From assembly GCF_022763345.1 (NCBI RefSeq), contig NZ_JALEGS010000058.1, forward strand, positions 27,986-91,985: a stretch of DNA of 64,000 nucleotides, read 5' to 3'. The notes below the pieces were generated by a model. The model was not told the origin of the DNA. It saw only the letters and a program-made list of their open reading frames with translations, and did not search any database. The translations under genes and the position numbers were made by a program. This DNA is from Phaeodactylibacter sp. GTDB lineage: Bacteria; Bacteroidota; Bacteroidia; Chitinophagales; Saprospiraceae. Position 1 is the stretch's first letter; each line of letters starts with the position of its first letter. This document shows positions 50,678 through 60,406 of this stretch, in pieces.

Positions 50678-51715
50678 CTACCCCAGTGCGCCAGCCCGCT
50701 CCAACCGGTAGTATTCCCGGAAAGAGATCATGCGCTCCTGCTGCTCGTCCCATAACTTGTTGAAGATGCAGGCCAGGCTTTCCTTGAAGGTAACCGTCGT
50801 AACGTATTTTTGCAAAATAGGATTCTCTTTCGCACAACGCGGCAGATTGTAATTGGGAATCAAGGAACTCAGGTGGTGAATGTGGTGAAATCCAATATTC
50901 CCAGTTAGCCAATTAAGCAGCTTGGGCAATTTATAATAGGTGCTACCCCGGACCGCGGCTACAAGATAGTCCCACTCATCTTTCCATTTCTTGTAGGTTT
51001 CCTCATGCTGATGTTGCACATAGAAAAACCAGAACGCAATCGTGCCAAAGAAAATCACAATAGGCACCTGTACCCAAAGAAACTCCCATCCTAACAGGTA
51101 AATCAGGCCGGCATATACTAGCCCGATCCAAAGGTTGTTGAGGAAAAGCGCCAGATAGGCACTGCGCACCATCGGCACCTTAATCGTAGGCCAGCGCATC
51201 GGGCCGCTCAAATAGACGATAGGGGTGACAACAAATAAGACCACCGGCGTACGAAACAACCGGTATTTGAAGCGCCCCCATTTACTCAGGTTGCGGTATT
51301 CCTCCACCGTTAGGAAGGGGACATCGCCAATGTCGCGGGGCTCTTCATCCAATTGCCCGGAGTGCCCGTGGTGGTAATTGTGGATTTTTGACCAGTACTT
51401 GTAAGGTATCGTACTGAAAAAGCTGCAAACACTGCCAATGACATTATTCCAGCCTTTTGATTCCAAAAAGGAGTGGTGCCCGCAATCGTGCTGAATGATG
51501 AAAATCCGGGCAAGAAGAAAACCGTTAATCAGACCAAGCCCTAAAGTAATCCAATAAGACCACTCAAGGCTTAAATACATCAGTACCCACAGCGCCAGAA
51601 ACGGGCCAAAGGTGTTGATCACCTGCCACCAGGCCCGCTTGCGGTCGGGCTGCTGATAGCGCTTAATAATTTTCTTCCAGTCTTTTAGTTGTTGCTTGAT
51701 TTCCTGCTCTGACAT
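50678..51715 (-). CDS. fatty acid desaturase
   Basis: A 345-residue membrane desaturase introducing a double bond into acyl chains. All three histidine boxes bind the di-iron center: HDCGHHSF (about residue 75), HNYHHGHSG (about 111) and GFHHIHHLSS (about 276). Two hairpins of transmembrane helices lie between them. It resembles the DesA/omega-3-type family; regioselectivity is not readable from sequence. Converges on ftsY. Confidence 0.93.
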   Translation of the reverse strand: MSEQEIKQQLKDWKKIIKRYQQPDRKRAWWQVINTFGPFLALWVLMYLSLEWSYWITLGLGLINGFLLARIFIIQHDCGHHSFLESKGWNNVIGSVCSFFSTIPYKYWSKIHNYHHGHSGQLDEEPRDIGDVPFLTVEEYRNLSKWGRFKYRLFRTPVVLFVVTPIVYLSGPMRWPTIKVPMVRSAYLALFLNNLWIGLVYAGLIYLLGWEFLWVQVPIVIFFGTIAFWFFYVQHQHEETYKKWKDEWDYLVAAVRGSTYYKLPKLLNWLTGNIGFHHIHHLSSLIPNYNLPRCAKENPILQKYVTTVTFKESLACIFNKLWDEQQERMISFREYYRLERAGALG

Positions 51716-51889
51716 TCCTAATATTCCTTGTTTGTTCCTTTCCGGTCCATGGCTAAGTGTTGTATGCAGCCTAAACCAGAGTGAAGTAAAGTCATAAAAA
51801 TAATATAACCTCCAAAATACAGGAATGATTTGTTTTTGCAGCAGAGTTGTACCGAAGTTTTTTATTCTTTACTTGGGTCTGACAGGTAC

Positions 51890-53218
51890 CTACCAGTAGA
51901 AAATGAGTTGCCCTGCAATTTGCCGGAAGGTATTAACAGGCTGTACACCATAGTAATTGAAGCTTTGGCTGCGCCGGTATATGACTTCGGCTGAAAGCCT
52001 ATGCTTCCCCAGCCGGTAATTGTAGCCCAGCCCTGCTAAAGCGCCAAGCTCATAGGACATTATCTGAGTCGTGCCAACTTGAAGCTCCCGCCTTTCCGGT
52101 ATCTGAATCAGTTCGTTATTAGCATTTCGTCCTGTTCCAATTACTTCGGTGTAGCCTGAGTTGCCCAAATTCCATCCGAATGCCAACCCCACTTTTGCGT
52201 ATAAACCATTGGCCGGTTGTTCCCGGAAGTAGTACTTCAAATAAGCCGGCATATTGAGAATTGCAAAGTTTAACCGCTGATTCAGAGATAAGACCTCTCC
52301 TTCATTGGGATAAAACTCATTTACAGTATAAGATATACTGCTTTCAGTAGAAAACATCCTGACTTCAGCACCCGTTTCTACTGCAAGCCGGTCAAGAAAA
52401 GGTATTTCTGCGAGGAGGGAAAAAACGGGCACGGTCCTTGCCGGGAAATCTACATCTTCAAAATACAAGTCCATGCCACTGTTGATCTCCGTTTGGTAAA
52501 TGCCCAGCCCAATACCAATTTGTGTTTTGCGTTTCGGTGGAGATAGGTCAATCAGAGCATTGATGGTCTTATCCTGACAGGCTGCGAGGTCCATACTCAT
52601 CTGAACGACTTCGCGGTCCAGGTATTTGTAGGAGCGTTTAGGCAAGCCTTCGGGACATGGCGATAGCAGACCGACAAGCACCTCTTCGTAATTATCAGGA
52701 CGTATGAGAACAGGTACATCTTGACCAGGCACTTTCATAAAGTACCATACTCCCCGCTTATTGGGCGGTAGTTTGAAGGAAGGCCGCTCTGTATCATCAG
52801 GGTTTGCGTTCGGCACTTCCCTTTTGCCCAGCTGATAGCTCTTTGCCGGGCTGAGGATTTGATTGAAATTATAAGTGAGCCGATATAGGTTATAGTCGCC
52901 ATCTGCTAAAACCGCCAAAAAGAAGGGGCGAAAGATATCAGTTCGGCTAAGTCGGATAGAGTCCCGGATGAAGGTGCCTGCTTCGCTTTGGAACCCGGCA
53001 AGATCTTTGGTGCTGAAGGTTTGCTTAGGAGCGTCCTTATCAGCTTTAAAAATAACCGTGGTAGCTCTTTGCTGAGGCTGTAAATTAGCGACCTGCCCTC
53101 TTAGGGTGTCTCCAGTGTTTGTGATAATGTAGCCCATTCCAAAGGATTGAGCATTTGAAGGGTTGATGAGGAGCACTGATAATAATACGGAGAGCACTCC
53201 TAAATAATAGACTTTCAT
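51890..53218 (-). CDS. uncharacterised outer-membrane protein, second member of the family
   Basis: A 442-residue protein with a signal peptide (about residues 1-23). The N-terminal part starts GMGYIITNTGDTLRGQV and has FSTKDLAGFQSEAG, the same layout as the gene at 32217-33392 (KNGDRLTGEI...ADINKVV). A middle region has Cys residues (LSPCPEG, LAACQDK), and the last 200 residues look like a beta-barrel ending AGQLIFYW with a terminal aromatic, typical for BAM-inserted outer-membrane proteins. Function unknown. Confidence 0.8.
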   Translation of the reverse strand: MKVYYLGVLSVLLSVLLINPSNAQSFGMGYIITNTGDTLRGQVANLQPQQRATTVIFKADKDAPKQTFSTKDLAGFQSEAGTFIRDSIRLSRTDIFRPFFLAVLADGDYNLYRLTYNFNQILSPAKSYQLGKREVPNANPDDTERPSFKLPPNKRGVWYFMKVPGQDVPVLIRPDNYEEVLVGLLSPCPEGLPKRSYKYLDREVVQMSMDLAACQDKTINALIDLSPPKRKTQIGIGLGIYQTEINSGMDLYFEDVDFPARTVPVFSLLAEIPFLDRLAVETGAEVRMFSTESSISYTVNEFYPNEGEVLSLNQRLNFAILNMPAYLKYYFREQPANGLYAKVGLAFGWNLGNSGYTEVIGTGRNANNELIQIPERRELQVGTTQIMSYELGALAGLGYNYRLGKHRLSAEVIYRRSQSFNYYGVQPVNTFRQIAGQLIFYW

Positions 53219-53235
53219 ATTATCCAGGTTTTGCC

Positions 53236-53255
53236 CTAAAAATAAGTATTTTTAG
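53236..53255. promoter_or_regulatory. AT-rich 9-bp inverted repeat
   Basis: CTAAAAATA (53236-53244) and TATTTTTAG (53247-53255) around AG, in the 51-bp gap between the gltD stop and the outer-membrane protein start. It could be an operator, a weak terminator or a -7-like box (TATTTTTA on the minus strand). Weak evidence. Confidence 0.25.
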
Positions 53256-53269
53256 TTATTTCTTGGTTT

Positions 53270-54739
53270 TCAATACTCCTCCGCCATCAAAAAACCCTTA
53301 TCCCGTGCCTCCAGGTTGGATTCGCCCATCAGGAACTTATCTACACTACGGGCGGCTTCCCGGCCTTCTGCAATGGCCCAAACCACCAGCGATTGGCCCC
53401 GGCGCATATCCCCTGCCACAAATACTTTTTCCAGGTTCGTACGGTAATCCTCATCGCGGACATTACCACGCTCGTCGATCTCGACACCTAGTTTTTCGAG
53501 CATGCCGCGATACTGTGGGCTCAGGAAGCCGATAGCCAGCAACGCCAGGTCACAGGGGATTTCCTGCTCGGTGCCTTCCACTTCCAGAAAGCCGTACTTA
53601 CCGGTCTTGCTATTTTTCGCCCACTCAATCTGCACCAGTTTCAGCCCGGTAACCTTACCATTTTCCCCGGTAAAGGCTTTAGTCAGCAGCGACCATTGAC
53701 GTTCGCAGCCTTCTTCATGACTGGTAGAGGTGCGCAAAACCACCGGCCAGTTGGGCCAGGTCAGGGGGTCCCGATCGTTAGGCGGGCGGTCCATCAGCTC
53801 GATTTGGGTAACCGATTTGGCACCATGCCGGTTAGAAGTCCCCACACAGTCCGAGCCGGTATCGCCACCGCCAATCACTACCACGTGTTTACCCTTAGCG
53901 GTAATGGTTTCCACATCCGGGATGGCATCTCCGGCTACTCTGCGGTTGTTCTGTTCCAGAAAGTCCATAGCAAAGTGCACGCCTTCCAGCTCTCTGCCTT
54001 CAATATTCAGGTTACGGGGGATTGTAGAGCCGCCGCACAATAGCACCGCATCGTATTGGTCCATCAGTTCCTGCGGGTCTACATTCCCACCAACATTAGC
54101 ATTGATGCGGAACCGGATGCCTTCCGCTTCCATTAGGGCTACCCGCCGCTCTACCACAAATTTCTCCAGTTTGAAATCTGGAATACCGTAGCGCAGCAAC
54201 CCGCCAATACGGTCGTTGCGTTCAAAAACGGTGACCAGGTGCCCTACTTTGTTCAGCTGAGCCGCAGCAGCCAGCCCAGCCGGCCCCGAGCCTACTATCG
54301 CTACTTTTTTTCCTGTTCTTAATGTAGGCGGCTGCGGGCGCACATACCCTTTCTCAAACGCCACTTCTGCAATGGATTTCTCAATGTGCTCAATGGCTAC
54401 CGGTGGCTGATTGATGCCTAGCACACAGGCGGTCTCACAGGGAGCGGGGCAGATGCGGCCCGTGAATTCCGGAAAGTTATTGGTGCTGCTCAGGATTTCA
54501 TAGGCCAGTTGCCAGTCCTCTTCGTATACGGCGTCATTAAATTCCGGGATGATATTGCCCAGGGGGCAGCCGCTGTGGCAAAAGGGGACGCCACAGTCCA
54601 TACAGCGGGCCGCCTGTTTGACCGTTTTCTCTTCCTCAAAGTCTTCGTACAATTCCTTGTAGTCCTTAATGCGTTCCTGTGGGTCCCTCGTATTGGGAAG
54701 CTCCCGGGTATATTTCAAAAATCCTTTAGGATCTGCCAT
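53270..54739 (-). CDS. gltD: glutamate synthase small subunit
   Basis: A 489-residue FAD- and iron-sulfur-containing subunit that passes electrons from NAD(P)H to GltB. Near the N-terminus CMDCGVPFCHSGCPLGN and CPAPCETACVLG bind two 4Fe-4S clusters. VAIVGSGPAGLAAAAQLN is the FAD site and VVIGGGDTGSDCVG is the NAD(P) site. It follows gltB by 32 bp on the same strand, an operon. Ammonium assimilation with glutamine synthetase. Confidence 0.97.
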   Translation of the reverse strand: MADPKGFLKYTRELPNTRDPQERIKDYKELYEDFEEEKTVKQAARCMDCGVPFCHSGCPLGNIIPEFNDAVYEEDWQLAYEILSSTNNFPEFTGRICPAPCETACVLGINQPPVAIEHIEKSIAEVAFEKGYVRPQPPTLRTGKKVAIVGSGPAGLAAAAQLNKVGHLVTVFERNDRIGGLLRYGIPDFKLEKFVVERRVALMEAEGIRFRINANVGGNVDPQELMDQYDAVLLCGGSTIPRNLNIEGRELEGVHFAMDFLEQNNRRVAGDAIPDVETITAKGKHVVVIGGGDTGSDCVGTSNRHGAKSVTQIELMDRPPNDRDPLTWPNWPVVLRTSTSHEEGCERQWSLLTKAFTGENGKVTGLKLVQIEWAKNSKTGKYGFLEVEGTEQEIPCDLALLAIGFLSPQYRGMLEKLGVEIDERGNVRDEDYRTNLEKVFVAGDMRRGQSLVVWAIAEGREAARSVDKFLMGESNLEARDKGFLMAEEY

Positions 54740-54771
54740 GTTTTAATTGCTTTTTCAACTCAAAAATCAAC

Positions 54772-57700
54772 TTATACTGCCTTTTTGTCTGCTACTGCCG
54801 TTGTGTTCACAGCGGCTTCAGCAGCGGCTTTCCGGGCTTCGAGTACCCGCTTGTAATCTCGGGGCATGACCTTAGTGAATTGCTGCTGCGCCATTTCCCA
54901 GTCTGCCAGCAGGGTGGCTGCCCGGACACTGCCCGTAAGCTTATGGTGTTTGGTAATCAGGGCATGCAGGCGGGACACGTCTTCTGCCTCCATAGGGTCC
55001 AGATCGATCATGCCACGGTTCACGCGCTGTTCGAAGTGGCCATCCGGGTTATAGATATAGGCGATACCTCCGCTCATGCCGGCTGCGAAGTTTTTGCCGG
55101 TATCGCCCAGCACCACTACAATGCCGCCGGTCATATACTCGCATCCGTGGTCGCCAATGCCTTCCACTACAGTTTTTACGCCGGAGTTGCGCACCGCAAA
55201 TCGCTCGCCTGCCATACCATTAATATAAGCCTCTCCGGACGTAGCGCCATAGAAAGCCACGTTGCCGATGATGATGTTGTCACTTGCTGTGAATTTCGCA
55301 TCCCGGTCGGGTACGGCAATCAACTGTGCGCCAGAAAGGCCTTTTCCAAAGTAGTCGTTCGCTTCACCCTCCAGACGGAAGCTTAGGCCCGGCGCTCCAA
55401 AAGCCGCAAAACTTTGCCCGGCAGAGCCCCGGAAGTGGAATTGTATGGTGTCCTCCGGCAGCCCTTTGCCGCCGTGGCGCTTACTGATCTCGTTGGAAAG
55501 CATGGTACCCGTGGCCCGGTCGGTATTGCGGATATCAAAGCTGGCTTCCACCTGGTTGCCCTGATTGATAGCGACCTGTGCGGTGGCCATCAACCGCCGG
55601 TCCAGTACATGGGTAATGCCGTGATCCTGCTCTACCGCTTTATGCTGGCCAACGTTTTCATCCGCCGGTTCCTTGTAGAGAATAGGACTGAGGTCCAGCC
55701 CACGGTATTTCCAATAGGTGGGTTTATTCTTTGCCTTGAGCATTTCCACCTTTCCGACCATCTCGTCGAGCGTGCGGAAGCCCAGGCTTGCCATAATCTC
55801 CCGTAAGTCCTCAGCCAGGAAGCGGAAGAAGTTAATCACGTGTTCCGGCTTGCCGGTAAAGCGTTTCCGGAGCTCCGGGTCCTGTGTGGCAATGCCTACC
55901 GGACAGGTATTCATATGGCATTTGCGCATCATGATACAACCCTCCACCACGAGTGCGGCCGTTGCTACGCCCCATTCCTCTGCACCCAGCAGGGTCGCAA
56001 TGGCAAGGTCGCGCCCGGTCCGCATCTGCCCGTCCGTCTGAAGGGTCACCCGGTCGCGCAGCTTGTTCTTCACGAGAGTCTGATGCGTTTCCGCAAGGCC
56101 CAGCTCCCATGGTAGGCCTGCATGGCGTATAGAGGTTAGTGGAGAGGCACCGGTGCCGCCATCGTGGCCGGAAATGAGAATGGCATCAGCATGGGCTTTA
56201 GCCACTCCGGAGGCAATAATCCCGACTCCGGCCTTGGAAACCAGTTTTACGTTAATCCGGGCCTTTCGGTTGGCATTCTTCAGGTCAAAAATGAGCTGTG
56301 CTAAATCCTCAATCGAATAAATGTCGTGGTGGGGGGGCGGCGAAATTAATCCTACGCCCGGCGTGGAATGCCTTACGCGTCCAATCCAGTCGTCCACCTT
56401 ATGCCCAGGCAACTGACCACCTTCTCCCGGCTTTGCGCCCTGTGCCATTTTGATCTGCAACTCATCCGCATTGGTGAGGTAGTGGCTCGTCACGCCAAAC
56501 CGACCTGAAGCCACCTGTTTGATGGCAGAACGTTCCCAATCGCCGTTTTCCTTGCGCTCAAAGCGGACCTCGTCCTCACCGCCTTCGCCACTATTGCTTT
56601 TGGCGCCAATCCGGTTCATTGCCACCGCCAGTGTGGCGTGGGCTTCATGGGAGATAGAACCAAAGGACATCGCACCCGTTGCAAACCGGGTCATAATGGA
56701 CTCGGCCGGCTCCACTTCCTTGAGTGGGATTTTTTCGCCCCGGCGGAAGGTAAGGAGCCCGCGTAGGGTAAGCGCCTGCTCCGTCTGATCGTCAATTAGC
56801 TTGGCGTATTTTTTGTACGCTTTGTAGTCCCCGGTGCGTGTCGCAAACTGAAGCAGGTGAATGGCCTGAGGGCTAAAGAGGTGTGCCTCTCCGCGGCGCT
56901 TCCATTGGTATACCCCACCTACTTCCAGTCTTGGGTTTTGACCACCGTTTTCCGGGAATGCCATGCGGTGCCTCACCATGGCTTCTTCCGCAATGCCATC
57001 GAAGCCTATGCCCTGAATCCGGGAAATTGAACCCCGAAAACATTTATGGACCACTTCTTTATTTAACCCAAGGACCTCAAAGATTTGTGCACCTTGATAG
57101 GATTGAAGCGTGGAAATGCCAATCTTAGACATGATCTTCAGCAATCCTTTGCCAATAGCTTTATTATAGGTGTTGATGATCTCATCCAGCGTCTTTCCGT
57201 CCTCAAATACTCCTTTACCGTACAACTGGGCAATGGAGGCGTAGGCCATATATGGATTGATCGCACTGGCACCGTAACCAATGAGTGTGGCGTAATGGTG
57301 TGCCTCACGAACGTCTCCGGCTTCCACTACAATGGAAGTGAGGCTGCGCAGCCCCTTTTGAATCAAATGGTGGTGTACCGCACCTGACGCCAGGAGAGAG
57401 GGGATCGGAGCCTGATAAGGACCTGCATTCCGGTCAGACAAGATAAGGATATTAGAGCCGTTGCGGACCAGGTCTTCGGCTACTCCACATACATGGTCGA
57501 TAGCAGCCTGAAGGAGGCCTTCCTGTTTGCCAGCTTTGAATACGATGTCAATTACGCCAGACTTGAAGTCAGGGTGGTTGATGTATTTGACTTTGCTTAG
57601 GTCTTCATTGGTCAGCAATGGAGTGTCGAGGTGGATGAACTTAGCCCGGTCTGCATTGATGTCCAGGATATTGCTGCTACCGCCCAGCATCGCATACAAT

Positions 57701-59322
57701 GACATCACCGAGCGCTCGCGGATGGGGTCAATCGGCGGGTTGGTCACCTGGGCAAAAAGTTGCTTGAAGTAGTTGGCCAGGTGTTGCGACTGCTTAGACA
57801 AAACAGCCAGGGGCGTATCAGCGCCCATTGAGCCGAGTGGGTCTTTGCCCGCCTCGATCATAGGTCCGATAACTACTTTTAAATCCTCCTTTGTAAAACC
57901 ATGCATTTGCTGATTGCGCAGCAGCGTATTCTGATCAAATTCCACTTTGGCAGGCTGCTGAACAGGGAGGTCTTTAAGGCTCACCCGGTTTTGGTCCAGC
58001 CATTCCCGGTAAGGCAGGCGCTGGCAGATTACGTCTTTTAACTCCGTATCCCCAATCACGCGGTGCTCATCCAGGTCTGCAATGAGGATTTTGCCGGGCT
58101 GAAGCCGTCCTTTGGTGACCACCTTGCTCTGATCTACCGGCAGCGCACCAGCTTCAGATGCTACAATGAGCACATTATCTTCGGTCAGGCAGTAGCGAGA
58201 GGGGCGCAGCCCGTTCCGGTCGAGGGTGGCACCCACCAGAATCCCGTCGGTAAAACAGATGGAAGCCGGGCCGTCCCAGGGCTCCATGATCGTCCGGTTG
58301 TACTCGTAAAAAGCCCGCTTGTAATCTTCCATTTGCTCGTCGTGCTGCCAGGCTTCAGGGATCATGAGCATCAGCGCGTGGGGCAGAGACATGCCGCCCA
58401 GGACCAGGAATTCCAGCACGTTATCAAAGTTGGCTGAATCGGAAAGGCTCTCTCCGCAAATAGGCTTTAGTTTTTCCAGTTCTTCTTCGGTGAAGAGAGT
58501 GGATTCCAGCAGCCCCTCTTTGGAGGCCCACCAGTTCAGGTTGCCCATGATGGTATTAATCTCACCATTATGAGCAATATACCGGAAAGGCTGAGCCAAC
58601 TTCCACTTAGGGACTGTATTGGTGGAGAAGCGACTGTGGATCAATGCAATAGCAGACTCGCAAAGCTCATCGTGCAAATCTGGGAAATAAGGGCGGAGCT
58701 GATAAGTAGTAAGCTGCCCTTTGTAGATCACGGTTTTATAGGAAAAGGAAGCCAGGTAAAACTGATCCCTGGACTGCGGATAGGTATTATGGATGGTATG
58801 GGTGGAAAACTTACGCAGCACATAAAGCCGACGCTCGAGCGCTTTGGGCTCCATGGGTGCTTTGGGCGCAACAAATACCTGCTCCATACGCGGCTCCACT
58901 GATACAGCTGATTCGCCCAGCTCTTCGTGGTCGGTAGGTATTTTACGATATCCAAGCAGATCAAAGCCCAGCTCATCAATATAGTCATCAAAAAGGACCC
59001 GGCACTGTCTGCGCAGGTTGCGGTCGGCCGGGAAAAAAACTACCCCCACACCATATTTACCAAATTCGGGCAGCTCAAACCCCTGCTCCTTACATTTTTT
59101 GGCAAAAAATGCATGTGGAGTCTGAATAAGAATACCCGCACCATCACCAGTATTCGGCTCACAGCCACAGGCACCCCGGTGCTCCATATTGGTAAGCATG
59201 GTTAGGGCATCTTCAATCACTTTATGCGATTTGATCCCATTCAGGTTAGCGATCAATCCTGTACCGCAAGAATCTTTTTCTAGTTCCGGAACATAGAGTC
59301 CTTTTTGCTGAGGTTCACTCAT
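54772..59322 (-). CDS. gltB: glutamate synthase large subunit
   Basis: A 1516-residue subunit making glutamate from glutamine and 2-oxoglutarate. The N-terminal class II glutaminase domain contains EKDSCGTGLIANLN; Cys19 would become the catalytic N-terminus after removal of a short propeptide. A central domain and the FMN-binding synthase domain follow (KPGEGGQLPGHKV; SPPPHHDIYSIEDLAQLI; VSKAGVGIIASGVAKA), then a 3Fe-4S site (CIMMRKCHMNTCPVGIA), and the GXGXG domain near the C-terminus. Normal size. Together with gltD it forms the operon. Confidence 0.97.
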   Translation of the reverse strand: MSEPQQKGLYVPELEKDSCGTGLIANLNGIKSHKVIEDALTMLTNMEHRGACGCEPNTGDGAGILIQTPHAFFAKKCKEQGFELPEFGKYGVGVVFFPADRNLRRQCRVLFDDYIDELGFDLLGYRKIPTDHEELGESAVSVEPRMEQVFVAPKAPMEPKALERRLYVLRKFSTHTIHNTYPQSRDQFYLASFSYKTVIYKGQLTTYQLRPYFPDLHDELCESAIALIHSRFSTNTVPKWKLAQPFRYIAHNGEINTIMGNLNWWASKEGLLESTLFTEEELEKLKPICGESLSDSANFDNVLEFLVLGGMSLPHALMLMIPEAWQHDEQMEDYKRAFYEYNRTIMEPWDGPASICFTDGILVGATLDRNGLRPSRYCLTEDNVLIVASEAGALPVDQSKVVTKGRLQPGKILIADLDEHRVIGDTELKDVICQRLPYREWLDQNRVSLKDLPVQQPAKVEFDQNTLLRNQQMHGFTKEDLKVVIGPMIEAGKDPLGSMGADTPLAVLSKQSQHLANYFKQLFAQVTNPPIDPIRERSVMSLYAMLGGSSNILDINADRAKFIHLDTPLLTNEDLSKVKYINHPDFKSGVIDIVFKAGKQEGLLQAAIDHVCGVAEDLVRNGSNILILSDRNAGPYQAPIPSLLASGAVHHHLIQKGLRSLTSIVVEAGDVREAHHYATLIGYGASAINPYMAYASIAQLYGKGVFEDGKTLDEIINTYNKAIGKGLLKIMSKIGISTLQSYQGAQIFEVLGLNKEVVHKCFRGSISRIQGIGFDGIAEEAMVRHRMAFPENGGQNPRLEVGGVYQWKRRGEAHLFSPQAIHLLQFATRTGDYKAYKKYAKLIDDQTEQALTLRGLLTFRRGEKIPLKEVEPAESIMTRFATGAMSFGSISHEAHATLAVAMNRIGAKSNSGEGGEDEVRFERKENGDWERSAIKQVASGRFGVTSHYLTNADELQIKMAQGAKPGEGGQLPGHKVDDWIGRVRHSTPGVGLISPPPHHDIYSIEDLAQLIFDLKNANRKARINVKLVSKAGVGIIASGVAKAHADAILISGHDGGTGASPLTSIRHAGLPWELGLAETHQTLVKNKLRDRVTLQTDGQMRTGRDLAIATLLGAEEWGVATAALVVEGCIMMRKCHMNTCPVGIATQDPELRKRFTGKPEHVINFFRFLAEDLREIMASLGFRTLDEMVGKVEMLKAKNKPTYWKYRGLDLSPILYKEPADENVGQHKAVEQDHGITHVLDRRLMATAQVAINQGNQVEASFDIRNTDRATGTMLSNEISKRHGGKGLPEDTIQFHFRGSAGQSFAAFGAPGLSFRLEGEANDYFGKGLSGAQLIAVPDRDAKFTASDNIIIGNVAFYGATSGEAYINGMAGERFAVRNSGVKTVVEGIGDHGCEYMTGGIVVVLGDTGKNFAAGMSGGIAYIYNPDGHFEQRVNRGMIDLDPMEAEDVSRLHALITKHHKLTGSVRAATLLADWEMAQQQFTKVMPRDYKRVLEARKAAAEAAVNTTAVADKKAV

Positions 59323-59838
59323 ACGATCAATTGTAAGCGTCAGAAAATAGAGCTGAAATGTGTGGCCACCTCAGCGGGTCTTTAATACTTGGAAAGCCAG
59401 GTAAATGGGTCTGTAACCGGAGCCAATGGATTTAGCTCTTCTCTGGCTTCGTTTTGGTTTGGTTGGCTTGGTAGGGCACAGTCCGTTTCATCTTGGTTTT
59501 TTCGAGGGTTGGAGACTGCGAGCTTTCGAAGATACGGAAAGGGAATGGTGGATTCCTAATGTAAAGCCACTAATAGAACGGGATAGCCGTTGAAAAAGTT
59601 GAAGTAAATACGATTTCAAAATAATGATTTGGTAAGGAAGCCAGGCTTTTGTTAGAGAATGCTGATTTCTAGTTTCGGTATCTGATTTGCCTGAAGCGTG
59701 TTTTTTAAATTAAAATAATGATTTCAAAGGTATATTGAAATTTTATTCTGTGGTGATATAAATCATGGCCCGGGCTTATTTCTGATCTTCTCTATTCCGG
59801 GGCAATCCTGTTATATTACCCCTTCAAAAGTAGAAAGT
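59323..59838. other. 516-bp AT-rich intergenic region upstream of gltB
   Basis: Divergent gap between gltB and the HD-hydrolase gene. A minus-strand TACCTTTG (59725-59732) resembles a -7 box but has no clear -33 box and is about 400 nt from gltB. AAAATAATGATTT occurs twice (59618-59630 and 59712-59724) and may be a regulator site. A 55-codon frame (59426-59593) has no supporting feature. I see no gene. Confidence 0.5.
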
Positions 59839-60396
59839 ATGTTCGCACTTGCACTCCCTGAACTTTTAGAGGCCCTGCAATTTGCCGCCGTAAAACACCA
59901 ATATGATCGCCGTGGGGGCTATGACCGCCTGCCCTATATCAATCACCTCATCAAAGTGGCGAATGGATTGGTGAACCGCTGTGGGTTTACCGAAGACACG
60001 CTGCTGCTTGCCGCCGTACTTCACGATATCGTGGAAGACACCGACGTGACTGGAGAAGAGTTGGCCGAACGCTTTGGCCATGAAGTAGCGGCCATCGTGC
60101 TGGAGCTAACCGATGATATGAGCTTGTCTTATGAGGCACGCAAACAACGGCAGCTGGAAACCGCTCCTCAGCTGAGCCGTGGCGCCCGGATCATCCGCCT
60201 GGCGGACAAGGCTTCCAATATTGAAGATATCTTTTCTTATCCGCTCGACTGGTCATTGGACAAAAAAGAGGCCTATCTAAAGAACTCAGCGCAAATTGCA
60301 GCGATTATTAAAGGGGAGCACCCACGATTGGACCAGTGGTTTAAGCAAACAGTAGAATGGGCAGCTCAGGAATTAGAAAAACAGCGTCAGCAATAA
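59839..60396 (+). CDS. MESH1-like HD-domain hydrolase
   Basis: A 185-residue HD-superfamily protein close to small alarmone hydrolases (MESH1/SpoT hydrolase domain). RGGYDRLPYINHLIKVAN holds the first metal-binding His and substrate loop, AAVLHDIVEDTDVT is the HD...ED motif, and RQLETAPQLSRGARIIRLADKASNIEDI matches the MESH1 block with its conserved Asp. Members remove the 3' pyrophosphate of (p)ppGpp, and animal MESH1 also dephosphorylates NADPH. There is no synthetase domain. The pyruvate-kinase-like gene starts 10 bp after the stop, a clear operon. Confidence 0.85.
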   Translation: MFALALPELLEALQFAAVKHQYDRRGGYDRLPYINHLIKVANGLVNRCGFTEDTLLLAAVLHDIVEDTDVTGEELAERFGHEVAAIVLELTDDMSLSYEARKQRQLETAPQLSRGARIIRLADKASNIEDIFSYPLDWSLDKKEAYLKNSAQIAAIIKGEHPRLDQWFKQTVEWAAQELEKQRQQ

Positions 60397-60406
60397 ATCC
60401 ATCCTC

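Noticed and set aside
59426..59593. A 55-codon frame in the gltB upstream region
   Set aside because: No ribosome site, no recognised motif, Trp/Arg-rich; judged random.
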